From Bacteroidaceae bacterium (GTDB lineage Bacteria; Bacteroidota; Bacteroidia; Bacteroidales; Bacteroidaceae): 29,926 nt of DNA. The notes beneath the pieces are model-generated. The model ran no database searches. It was given only the letters and a program-made list of their open reading frames with translations, and was not told the origin of the DNA. Position numbers and translations under genes: made by a program. The stretch spans positions 1 through 29,926 of the forward strand of contig JAGBYN010000073.1 in the NCBI GenBank assembly GCA_017628775.1. Reading direction: 5' to 3'. Shown piece by piece: positions 22,765 through 29,926 of this stretch. Numbering within the stretch: the first letter of the stretch is position 1; each line of letters starts with the position of its first letter.

Positions 22765-22772
22765 TATTTTTG
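22765..22772 (+). promoter_or_regulatory. Predicted -7 box of ispE operon
   Basis: TATTTTTG fits TANNTTTG about 53 bases before the ispE ATG at 22826. The -33 region is only AT-rich. Confidence 0.5.
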
Positions 22773-22825
22773 CATGTATTAAAAGCTTAAAACTTTGTCT
22801 GTTTTATCAATAATTCGTTAAGATT

Positions 22826-23653
22826 ATGCTGTATTTTCCTATTTCAAAAATTAACATTGGGTTGTATATCACTGAGAAGCGTCCTGATGGTTATCATAAC
22901 CTCGAAACGATTTTTTACCCCATACCTTTGCATGATAATTTAGAAATTGAGGTGTCGAAACACGATGAGACCCCCTATCAACTTTATTTATCGGGCAATA
23001 AGATTGAGGGTGGTGCCGAGGATAATATTATTATCAAGGTTTTGAATTCGTTGAAGCGCGACTTTGAAATACCTTCGCTTGATATTCATCTTCACAAGCG
23101 CATTCCGATGGGTGCTGGTTTAGGGGGAGGCAGTAGCGATGCAGCTATGTTTATGAAGGCACTGAATGAGATGTTTAACCTCGGACTTACGAACGAGGAT
23201 ATGGAAGCGCGCCTGGCGCCTATTGGTGCAGATTGCCCCTTCTTTGTAAGGTCGGAACCCTGCTTTGCATCAGGCATTGGCAATGTTTTTTCGTCCAGTT
23301 CGATCTCATTAAAAGGCTATTACCTGGTGCTGGTAAAACCTCAGGACTTTGTGTCAACCAAGGATGCTTACTCGGGCGTGGTGCCACAGCCGGCTAACGT
23401 TGACTTGCGCGACATTCATAATTTGCCCATTACGGAATGGCGTGATGTTGTGCGCAATATGTTTGAAGTGAGCGTGTTTAAGAAATTCCCGGGCATTGAA
23501 GCCGTCAAAAAAACGCTCTATGATATGGGCGCTGTGTATGCTTCAATGAGTGGAAGCGGAAGCACCGTGTTTGCTTTGTTTGACCACAAGGTGGAAAACT
23601 TAGAAACCGTGTTTGCTGATTGTTTCACCTTCCAAGAACTGCTCCGTCAATGA
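22826..23653 (+). CDS. ispE: 4-diphosphocytidyl-2-C-methyl-D-erythritol kinase
   Basis: This enzyme phosphorylates CDP-methylerythritol in the MEP isoprenoid pathway. The GHMP-kinase landmarks are: SKINIGLYITEKRPDGYHNL (7-26) with Lys8, the ATP loop PMGAGLGGGSSDAA (94-107), IGADCPFF (133-140) with catalytic Asp136, and motif 3 MSGSGSTVFALF near the C-terminus. The 275-residue length is normal. The stop codon overlaps the following ATG (ATGA at 23650), so ispE and the EFR1 gene are translationally coupled. There is no known pathway link with that neighbour. Confidence 0.97.
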   Translation: MLYFPISKINIGLYITEKRPDGYHNLETIFYPIPLHDNLEIEVSKHDETPYQLYLSGNKIEGGAEDNIIIKVLNSLKRDFEIPSLDIHLHKRIPMGAGLGGGSSDAAMFMKALNEMFNLGLTNEDMEARLAPIGADCPFFVRSEPCFASGIGNVFSSSSISLKGYYLVLVKPQDFVSTKDAYSGVVPQPANVDLRDIHNLPITEWRDVVRNMFEVSVFKKFPGIEAVKKTLYDMGAVYASMSGSGSTVFALFDHKVENLETVFADCFTFQELLRQ

Positions 23654-24402
23654 TCTATTACTTTTCGGGCACGGGCAATAGTAAGCACATCGCTCAGCAC
23701 ATGGCTCAGTTGACTCATGACTGCATTCAAAGCATCACTGAAGCGCCCTTGAAGCCCACTAATGACGCTCGCATCGGGCTCATCTTTCCTGTTCATGCCT
23801 GGAGTGCGCCCAGGGTATTTGAAGCCTTCGTGGAACAGCAATTGGCGCCGCTTGTTCAGCATCCTTCGCCCTACGTTTATATGATTTGCACGTGTGGCGA
23901 TGACATAGGCATGACTTATGAAATTTTGAATAAACGACTTAAATCAATCGGTCTTAGCCTTTCGGCTGGGTTTTCATTGATTATGCCTGATTCCTATATC
24001 GGCTTGCCTGGCTTTAATATCAATGCGCCTGATGTTGAGCAACGCAAGGTGGATGCCTCGGTGAAGCTGTTGCCCGCTATAGCCCAGCATATTAACCATG
24101 GAGATGCGGTAAAGAAACTTAAACGAGGACCTTTTCCCTTAACCAAAAGCTACGTGCTACGCCCCGTGTTTTACCGCTTTTATGTTGGGCATAAATTGTT
24201 TAGAACCACGGATGCGTGTGTGGCTTGCGGCAGATGCGCTCAGGTGTGTCCCGCGAAGAATATCGTTTTGAGCGACAAACGCCCCGTGTGGCACGAAAAT
24301 TGTGCCAATTGCCTGGCATGTTACCATGCTTGCCCTAAGCATTGCATTGTGTTTGGTAAATACAGTGCCAATAAGGGGCAATACAAACTCTTTTTAGATT
24401 AA
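23650..24402 (+). CDS. EFR1-type flavodoxin-ferredoxin fusion
   Basis: A 250-residue redox protein. The N-terminal flavodoxin-like domain (1-150) has the FMN phosphate loop YYFSGTGNSKHIA (3-15) and the VYMICTCGDDIG loop. The C-terminal part has two 4Fe-4S motifs: Cys190/193/196/200 (CVACGRCAQVCP) and Cys218/221/224/228 (CANCLACYHACP). It can therefore carry electrons through FMN and two clusters. I use the ATG at 23650, which overlaps the ispE stop; an upstream in-frame start would lie inside ispE. It precedes a radical SAM protein by 23 bases, and supplying electrons for cleavage of S-adenosylmethionine in that partner is a plausible inference. Confidence 0.88.
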   Translation: MIYYFSGTGNSKHIAQHMAQLTHDCIQSITEAPLKPTNDARIGLIFPVHAWSAPRVFEAFVEQQLAPLVQHPSPYVYMICTCGDDIGMTYEILNKRLKSIGLSLSAGFSLIMPDSYIGLPGFNINAPDVEQRKVDASVKLLPAIAQHINHGDAVKKLKRGPFPLTKSYVLRPVFYRFYVGHKLFRTTDACVACGRCAQVCPAKNIVLSDKRPVWHENCANCLACYHACPKHCIVFGKYSANKGQYKLFLD

Positions 24403-24425
24403 CGCTTACTTCCTTTTTCTTACGC

Positions 24426-25265
24426 ATGATTCAGAGGTGCTATTTGGAAATAACCAACGTGTGCAATCTTAATTGCATTTTTTGCCCCAAAACGAAACGT
24501 AAGCCCGCCACGATGACGCCTGAGCAGTTTGAGCAAATCATCAATAAAATAAAGGGGCAGGTGCGGTTTCTTTACTTTCATTTGATGGGTGAACCTTTTA
24601 TGCATCAGCACTTGCCGCACTTCATTGGTGTGGCTAAGGAAAATAATCTTGTGCCTGTGCTCACCACCAATGGCACCGTGCTGCGCAATCAAGACCAAAT
24701 CATTGAGGCTCAACCTCATAAAATTCAGGTGTCGCTCCATTCGTTCGAAGGCAACACTCATGAAGGACTTGAAACTTATATTAAAGGCGTGGCGGATTTT
24801 GCACTTAAGGCATCGCAACGTGGCATTATTATGGTGTTAAGACTTTGGAACGAGGGGGGGTATAATCAGAAAAATGAGCAGATCGTAGCGCTTTTGCGCG
24901 CGTTTTTGCCTATGGCTTGGACACGCAGGGATGATGGGTGGAAAATTGACCAAAACCTTTATTTGGAGTACGACAAGATGTTTGAGTGGCCAGATATGGC
25001 GCATCGTCAAACCAACGAGCCTGAGCTCTTTTGCTATGCCCTGCGCAATCAAATCGGCATTCTGGTTGATGGTACTGTGGTGCCGTGTTGCCTTGACCAT
25101 GATGGCGACATTGCTTTGGGCAACATTCTCAACGATGATTTGCCCACGATCCTGGAATCCGACAGGGCTCGTGCGCTTTACGATAGCTTCACCCACCACA
25201 AGGCCATAGAGCCTCTTTGCCAGCGGTGTGGTTATGCGGCAGTCACCAAAAGATTCCGGAAATAA
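24426..25265 (+). CDS. Radical SAM protein with SPASM-like C-terminus
   Basis: A 279-residue radical SAM enzyme. The cluster motif CNLNCIFC gives Cys13, Cys17 and Cys20, followed by FHLMGEPFMH (51-60), the GGEP-like motif, and TTNGTVL (80-86). The C-terminal region has Cys203, the strand GILVDGTVVPCCLD with Cys221/222, LGNI, and Cys265/Cys268, resembling a shortened SPASM/twitch domain that would bind one auxiliary cluster. The substrate is unknown. No small precursor peptide gene is obvious in the 140 bases downstream, so a peptide-modifying role is not supported locally. It is the last gene of the ispE-EFR1 group. Confidence 0.85.
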   Translation: MIQRCYLEITNVCNLNCIFCPKTKRKPATMTPEQFEQIINKIKGQVRFLYFHLMGEPFMHQHLPHFIGVAKENNLVPVLTTNGTVLRNQDQIIEAQPHKIQVSLHSFEGNTHEGLETYIKGVADFALKASQRGIIMVLRLWNEGGYNQKNEQIVALLRAFLPMAWTRRDDGWKIDQNLYLEYDKMFEWPDMAHRQTNEPELFCYALRNQIGILVDGTVVPCCLDHDGDIALGNILNDDLPTILESDRARALYDSFTHHKAIEPLCQRCGYAAVTKRFRK

Positions 25266-25330
25266 GATGCCGCAAGGTTTATTAATATTTACGATAAAAT
25301 CATAAAAATCTTGAAAAACGACGCGCATAA

Positions 25331-25362
25331 TTGGTGGCGTACGAAAAAAAGTTGTAAACTTG
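25331..25362 (+). promoter_or_regulatory. Predicted promoter of LRR-M60 pair
   Basis: TTG (25331-25333), a 21-base spacer and TAAACTTG (25355-25362), one mismatch from TANNTTTG, about 45 bases before the ATG at 25405. Confidence 0.5.
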
Positions 25363-25404
25363 CAAAAATATAGAACTTTAATAACCTTACATTTTATAAT
25401 TGTT

Positions 25405-26928
25405 ATGAATTATTTCAGAAAATGTGTGCTTTCATTATTCTGTGCGTCATTAGCAGTCAATGCCATGGCCGACGATGTGATCACACTAACCACCAGCAAG
25501 CCGATCGGCGAAAAAATAACGTTGATGCTCAACCCCGTGGGCGAAATCTCTATTGCCTGGGGCGACGATGCTTTTGAAACTTACTTAACTACCGACCTAC
25601 CTTTCAGAGTGGTTGAAGGTGAACTTAAAGGGCAAACCATCACGATTAAAGCGGCAGATAATCGACTTACGATGCTTAATTGCAATGGTCAGCAAGTGAC
25701 GAACATTGATGTGACCCAAGCGCCCAATTTGCGCTCATTGTATTGCCACAATAATCTGCTTGAATCAATTGCACTCTCTAAGGCAAGCAAGCTCACCGAC
25801 CTTGACCTTTCCAACAATCTCTTTGCCAACAAAATTTCTATCACCACAAAGAGTCACCCCATGTTGGAAAACATCAACTTGGCCAACAATGAGTTGACCA
25901 ACAATGGCACAATGGGCAATTTTAACTTCCCTGCCACCAACTTACAATACGTTAATATTTCAAACAATAAGTTTGTAAAGCTCAACTTCAAGAATTCTAA
26001 TTTATTTGATGCACTCTTTTGTGCTGACAATAAAATTTCAAGCATAGACCTCTCAACCAATGCTGAAACAACTACGCTCTATGCGCCCAATAACGAAATT
26101 AAGACGCTTAAGTTGGCTGAAAGCAATGGCATGAAGCAATTGGTTGCCCCCAATAATAAATTGACCACGCTCGACCTTAGCGGAAGTGAAAGCTTGCAAA
26201 CCTTGAACGTTTCGCACAATGCTTTGACCAGCATGAGCTTTGCCAACATCAAACTCCACACGTTGGCATGTGATAACAACAATTTATCGTTTGGTTCGCT
26301 CCCCGCAGCAAAGTACAAGCCCGAAAACTACAACATAGCGCCCCAAGCGCCATTGAGCATTGCGGGCATTATGAAGAAAACCGAAAACAACGTGCCCTAC
26401 GTTGATGTGTGCCCCAACTATGCAGAACGCAATGACGAAGCTTACGTCATTAACATTGGCGACTATCGCGAAGGTCCCGGCCACTCATCATCGGGCGTTG
26501 TGGTTAAGGCATTCCGCCTTGACGAAAATGGTCAAGAAGTGGAATTGACTAAAGCTACCTTCACAGCACAGGACAATGAATACAGCTACGCATCAGGCAA
26601 GCTTACGTTCTTCAAGCCCATGAGCAACGTGTTCCTTAAATTCACTAATAATACTTATACTGAACTTGAACTCGTAACAGAGCTCTTCTGCGTGGGTCAG
26701 GATGTGGCTACAGGAATCGACCAAGTATATGAGCCCTCTAACGACCTCCAAATCATTCCTGCTCAAGGCGTACTGACTTTAGTGAGCAGCCAACGCACTT
26801 TGGTGAACATCTTCAATGTGGCAGGTAAAAAAGTATGGGGCGGCACTGTGGTTGGCACACAAACCATACCTCTCCCAACTGGCGTATTTATCGTTAACGG
26901 ACAAAAAATCAGCATCAACGCAAAGTAA
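25405..26928 (+). CDS. Secreted leucine-rich repeat protein with T9SS-like C-terminal domain
   Basis: A 507-residue exported protein. I take the ATG at 25405, which begins a clean signal peptide (MNYFRKCVLSLFCASLAVNAMA); the TTG 45 bases upstream overlaps the -7 box. Residues about 85-310 are irregular leucine-rich repeats of roughly 20-23 residues, with consensus L..L...NN.L..L.L (examples LRSLYCHNNLLESIAL, KLTDLDLSNNLF, LQTLNVSHNALTSMSF). A beta-rich region follows. The last about 65 residues (LQIIPAQGVLTLVS to GVFIVNGQKISINAK) look like a type A type IX secretion sorting domain, implying display on the cell surface or release. It is 24 bases upstream of an M60 peptidase gene, so joint action on host glycoprotein is likely. 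No catalytic motif is seen. Confidence 0.82.
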   Translation: MNYFRKCVLSLFCASLAVNAMADDVITLTTSKPIGEKITLMLNPVGEISIAWGDDAFETYLTTDLPFRVVEGELKGQTITIKAADNRLTMLNCNGQQVTNIDVTQAPNLRSLYCHNNLLESIALSKASKLTDLDLSNNLFANKISITTKSHPMLENINLANNELTNNGTMGNFNFPATNLQYVNISNNKFVKLNFKNSNLFDALFCADNKISSIDLSTNAETTTLYAPNNEIKTLKLAESNGMKQLVAPNNKLTTLDLSGSESLQTLNVSHNALTSMSFANIKLHTLACDNNNLSFGSLPAAKYKPENYNIAPQAPLSIAGIMKKTENNVPYVDVCPNYAERNDEAYVINIGDYREGPGHSSSGVVVKAFRLDENGQEVELTKATFTAQDNEYSYASGKLTFFKPMSNVFLKFTNNTYTELELVTELFCVGQDVATGIDQVYEPSNDLQIIPAQGVLTLVSSQRTLVNIFNVAGKKVWGGTVVGTQTIPLPTGVFIVNGQKISINAK

Positions 26929-26952
26929 ACAAACCTAATTGAGTTTATACTT

Positions 26953-29652
26953 ATGAAAAAATCAATATTAAAAGCTTGCATTGGCATGATCGCCCCTATG
27001 ATGGCCATGTCGGCAACGGCACAATCTGCATTGCCCTCAATCGTTGTGCCCCACAAGCAAACCATTAATTATCAGGAACGCACCCTGAGCATCGATGTTG
27101 TGGCCAATGTGGAATATACCATTGCTGAAGACGCAGCATGGATTGACGTTATGACCACTAACGATGGTAAGATCTACATCCACGCTAAGGAAAACCCCAC
27201 AACCGAAGCTCGCGAAGCGCAAATTACTTTTGCAAACGAAGAAGCTGGTTTGAGCGAAACGCTCGTTGTGCTGCAAAACCAAAACCAATCCGTTGAAACG
27301 CTCCCCACAGATATGGCTGTAAAACCCTCGGGCGGTTCAGATAACTCGCACCAGTCGGCCGACTCTAATTGGCAAATGACTATCGATGGTGATATGTCAA
27401 CCATGTGGCACACAGCATGGAGTGGCTTCAACGTGTCGGACGCAAACCCCGCAATTATTGAATATACCTTCCGCAATGTGGAACGCATCGACTACATTAA
27501 CTATTACCCACGTAGCGGCGGCGGCAACGGTAGCTTTGGTCTCGTTGACCTCTATATTCAAAAGGTGGGCGAAACGGATTATTCGCTTTATGGCTCGTAC
27601 GATTGGCTTATGGGAAGCAGCGTGCAAAGCATTGAATTCCCCGACGGACTCATCAATCCTAAAGCCATTAAGTTTGTGGTGAAGAGCGGTGCTGGAAATT
27701 TTGCATCATGTGCTGAAATGCAGTTCATGCGTAAAAATCCTGAACTCGAAACCATGTTCAGCGTCTTTGCCGACGATGTGTATTCTGAACTCAAAGATGG
27801 CGTAACGCAAGAGGATATCCTTAACATTGAAAACGATTTTGCACGTATCCTGGCACAGCAAATCTTTGATGGCACCTACGAAAAGAACTACCGCGTGGCA
27901 TCATATGAACCTTACCTTCACTACGATGTGCTCAGCAGAATGTGGTGTACAGCCGGCAAGCGTTATAGCCAGCGCGAAGGCGTAACTGGTATCAACATTA
28001 GCAAGGGTAAGCACGCCATCGTGGTGAGCGGCATTCCTGAAGGCGAAACCGTGCAACTCAACGTCACGGCATGGTATGTTGGTAAGATTGGCGGCAACTT
28101 TGATGGCGGTAACCCTGAAACCACAACTTTTGCCCTCAAGAACGGCATCAATGTGATTGATTACACACACGATTGGGACGGTCTTGCATACGTGGGTTAT
28201 TACACCCAAAACGACCCCGAAAATCTTCCTAATATCAAGGTGCACTTCGTGAACGGAGAAATCAATGGTTACCTCACCCCCGATAAGACCAACGAAGAAA
28301 TGTACGACATCTGTGCCAATGCCAAGAACTATTGTATGGACATTATGGGCAAGCGCGTGCAACACATCTGGACTTCAAACGGACTTCGCGACTATTGTAA
28401 GGCTACCGATGGCAAGAGTCTTGGCTATCGTCAGTTCATTGCCGCTATCGACTCGCTCATTCAATGGGAACACGATGAGCTCGGGTTGGTGAAGTATGGC
28501 CGTCAACCTAAAAACCACTCAATGACCTACGTCAACTTCACCTATTACATGTTCCAAGGTGGCTTTGGCGTATCCTTCCATTGCGACCAGGAAAGCCGCG
28601 TGCTCAATTGCAAGAACATCATGTATAATGACGACGATGCCATCTGGGGACTCTCACACGAGTGGGGACACCAACACCAAATGCATCCTTACCTCTGCTG
28701 GAGCGGTACGGGCGAAGTGACCAACAATATCTTCTCGTACTTCAACATCATGCACATGGGGTATAATCGTTCAGATAAAATAAACGATTGGCCACAAGCG
28801 CGAAACCTCTTCTACAACGATGAAGTTACTAAGGATGGCAAGCAAATCAGTAGAGGTCGCCACCTGGCTTATGAAAATGCTAAGAACGATGCAAGCCTCT
28901 TTAGCTACAGTCCTAAAATGCGCGAAATGTGTCTTGCAATGAAGGACTCAACCATTACAGCGTACAAAACCGATCCTTTGCGCGCCCTGGCATTGCACGA
29001 TATGCTTACCGATAAGAATTTCCACGTAGGCCATATTCTTCACTCATTCATCATGCTCGGCAACTATGCTAAGCTCCACCTCCAAAAACCTGGTGCGGCA
29101 GATGGTGTGAAGTACCTCGATTTCTATCCCGACCTCTTTGAATCGCTCAGAAGAATGCAACAAGAAAATGGTTCGGACATTGAAAAGAGCGGTGCATGGG
29201 ATAAGTACGAACTCATCTTCCACGCGCAGTATGGCACTATGGAAGGCGGCTACGAATTGCTTAAGAAGCATTTCCCAAATTCATCATGGATCGCCGACAA
29301 GTATGTCACTCAGCTTAGCCACATGTACGGATACAGTGAAAACATTGTGCCCGCTATGCTCAACTTCATTCGTAAGGCCTCACGCCTCTATGGCTATAAC
29401 CTCTTCCCATACTTTGAACGCCACGGCTACCTCCGTACCGTTGCGCTTCACGTTAACGACTATTCATGGGGTTATTACGTGATGACCAAAGAAATGTACG
29501 ACGAATTCAAGGCCGATATGCAAGCACTTGTGGATGATGGTACGCTCAAGGCTATGTCAGATACCATGGTTAAAAACATGATGTACACTTCCGACCTTAA
29601 TGATAGGGCTAACAACATCACTCGTTATCCAACGCCCAACATCCCCAACTAA
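26953..29652 (+). CDS. M60-family (enhancin-like) zinc metallopeptidase, mucinase-type
   Basis: An 899-residue exported protease. A signal peptide (residues 1-24, ending ATAQS) has no lipobox Cys at the cleavage site. Residues 28-112 resemble a BACON domain (SIDVVANVEYTIAED, AWIDV, EAREAQITF), often a glycan/mucin-binding spacer in Bacteroidetes. Residues about 125-260 resemble a discoidin (F5/8 type C) domain: MTIDGDMSTMWHTAW, then FASCAEMQF. The M60 peptidase region follows (about 310-800), with zinc-binding HEWGH (His569, Glu570, His573) and Glu588 as the next ligand, matching HExxH-x(8,28)-E. Family members cleave O-glycosylated mucins, so the likely substrate is host or dietary glycoprotein. 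It follows the LRR gene closely and ends at a strong terminator. Confidence 0.92.
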   Translation: MKKSILKACIGMIAPMMAMSATAQSALPSIVVPHKQTINYQERTLSIDVVANVEYTIAEDAAWIDVMTTNDGKIYIHAKENPTTEAREAQITFANEEAGLSETLVVLQNQNQSVETLPTDMAVKPSGGSDNSHQSADSNWQMTIDGDMSTMWHTAWSGFNVSDANPAIIEYTFRNVERIDYINYYPRSGGGNGSFGLVDLYIQKVGETDYSLYGSYDWLMGSSVQSIEFPDGLINPKAIKFVVKSGAGNFASCAEMQFMRKNPELETMFSVFADDVYSELKDGVTQEDILNIENDFARILAQQIFDGTYEKNYRVASYEPYLHYDVLSRMWCTAGKRYSQREGVTGINISKGKHAIVVSGIPEGETVQLNVTAWYVGKIGGNFDGGNPETTTFALKNGINVIDYTHDWDGLAYVGYYTQNDPENLPNIKVHFVNGEINGYLTPDKTNEEMYDICANAKNYCMDIMGKRVQHIWTSNGLRDYCKATDGKSLGYRQFIAAIDSLIQWEHDELGLVKYGRQPKNHSMTYVNFTYYMFQGGFGVSFHCDQESRVLNCKNIMYNDDDAIWGLSHEWGHQHQMHPYLCWSGTGEVTNNIFSYFNIMHMGYNRSDKINDWPQARNLFYNDEVTKDGKQISRGRHLAYENAKNDASLFSYSPKMREMCLAMKDSTITAYKTDPLRALALHDMLTDKNFHVGHILHSFIMLGNYAKLHLQKPGAADGVKYLDFYPDLFESLRRMQQENGSDIEKSGAWDKYELIFHAQYGTMEGGYELLKKHFPNSSWIADKYVTQLSHMYGYSENIVPAMLNFIRKASRLYGYNLFPYFERHGYLRTVALHVNDYSWGYYVMTKEMYDEFKADMQALVDDGTLKAMSDTMVKNMMYTSDLNDRANNITRYPTPNIPN

Positions 29653-29690
29653 CGCCTAATCTTAAAGATTAAATTTATATGTTACGCACA

Positions 29691-29743
29691 AGCGTCGCAC
29701 GTCAGTGACTCACACAAGCGCATGAGTCGGTACGTGCGACGCT
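29691..29743 (+). terminator. Long hairpin terminator after M60 gene
   Basis: AGCGTCGCACGT (29691-29702) pairs perfectly with ACGTGCGACGCT (29732-29743). Inside, GACTC and GAGTC can pair again. The hairpin is followed by TTGCTGTTTTTGCGTTTTT. Confidence 0.85.
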
Positions 29744-29865
29744 TTGCTGTTTTTGCGTTTTTCCTGACTTCGACAAATGGGTTACTCAAATTCCAGTAAA
29801 TAAATAATGTGAATCAGGAGTTGAAATTACGAACCTAATATCAGTAAAACTTTCCTATACCTAAA

Positions 29866-29926
29866 TTAGGGGAGATAGGAACGGCCTGAAGGGCCAACCA
29901 TCCATCAGCCCAGGGCAGAGCGACGA
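29866..29926 (+). repeat. Start of a dispersed Bacteroidetes-type repeat, cut by window end
   Basis: From about 29866 the sequence (AGGGGAGATAGGAACGGCC, then GAAGGGCCAACC and CAGCCCAGGGCAGAGC) changes to a GC-rich, palindrome-containing block unlike its surroundings. Similar blocks occur many times in Bacteroidetes genomes, as I recall. Only the first part is present, so its class is uncertain. Positions 29761-29865 show no gene. Confidence 0.45.

Noticed and set aside
24837..25328. 163-codon open frame on the minus strand
   Set aside because: It is antisense to the radical SAM gene, without recognisable domains.

Overview
The window looks like a chromosomal segment from a Bacteroidales bacterium, most likely Prevotella or a close relative. 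The support is: recognisable Bacteroidota promoters (-7 box TANNTTTG with a TTTG/TTG element about 20 bases upstream) in front of several genes; weak or absent Shine-Dalgarno sequences; a Bacteroidetes-type HU-like protein; the linked set glycogen debranching enzyme / GT4 glycogen-synthase-like transferase / GH57 protein; a BACON-containing M60 peptidase; and an LRR protein with a type IX secretion-like C-terminal domain. No tRNA, rRNA, CRISPR array or integrase was seen.

Layout. (1) Positions 1-348 hold the end of an HU-like DNA-binding protein, followed by a 12-bp-stem terminator and about 500 bases of modular intergenic repeats. (2) Positions about 1040-7720 form an AT-rich restriction-modification island: an HNH endonuclease, a short structured RNA element, a Dcm-type C5-cytosine methyltransferase, a McrB-type GTPase and a LlaJI-family PD-(D/E)xK nuclease. 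The last three genes overlap end to start and must be one operon. (3) Positions 7720-11280 are a scrap zone between repeat arrays: a decayed YhcG/DUF1016 nuclease gene, an orphan small protein, an AlbA_2/HATPase regulator with an 11-residue tandem repeat, and a tiny gene with an in-frame stop. (4) Positions 11468-16315 (minus strand) are the glycogen operon, divergent from a Crp/Fnr regulator at 16617. (5) Positions 17319-18033 carry a second non-coding repeat zone. (6) Positions 18034-22637 (minus) hold a sugar-kinase-like phosphotransferase and the protein quality-control cluster tig-clpP-clpX. (7) Positions 22826-25265 (plus) hold ispE, an EFR1-type flavodoxin/ferredoxin and a radical SAM/SPASM protein. 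(8) Positions 25405-29652 (plus) hold two exported proteins, an LRR protein and an M60 mucinase-like metallopeptidase, closed by a long terminator.

How the parts work together. The island is a McrBC/LlaJI-type restriction system whose methyltransferase protects host sites. The GTPase would power the LlaJI nuclease, and the HNH protein may be an extra nuclease. The most novel candidate is the roughly 120-base RNA element between the HNH gene and the methyltransferase: it has its own -7 box, three hairpins, and an apical loop complementary to a loop in the HNH leader. In the glycogen operon the GH57 member appears to have lost the residues that should be catalytic and has gained a coiled coil plus a histone-like Lys/Ala/Pro tail, which suggests a non-enzymatic role. 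Intergenic arrays of short GC hairpins joined by CTCTAAA/CTCTCAA heptamers surround the accessory genes and recur near 17.7 kb.
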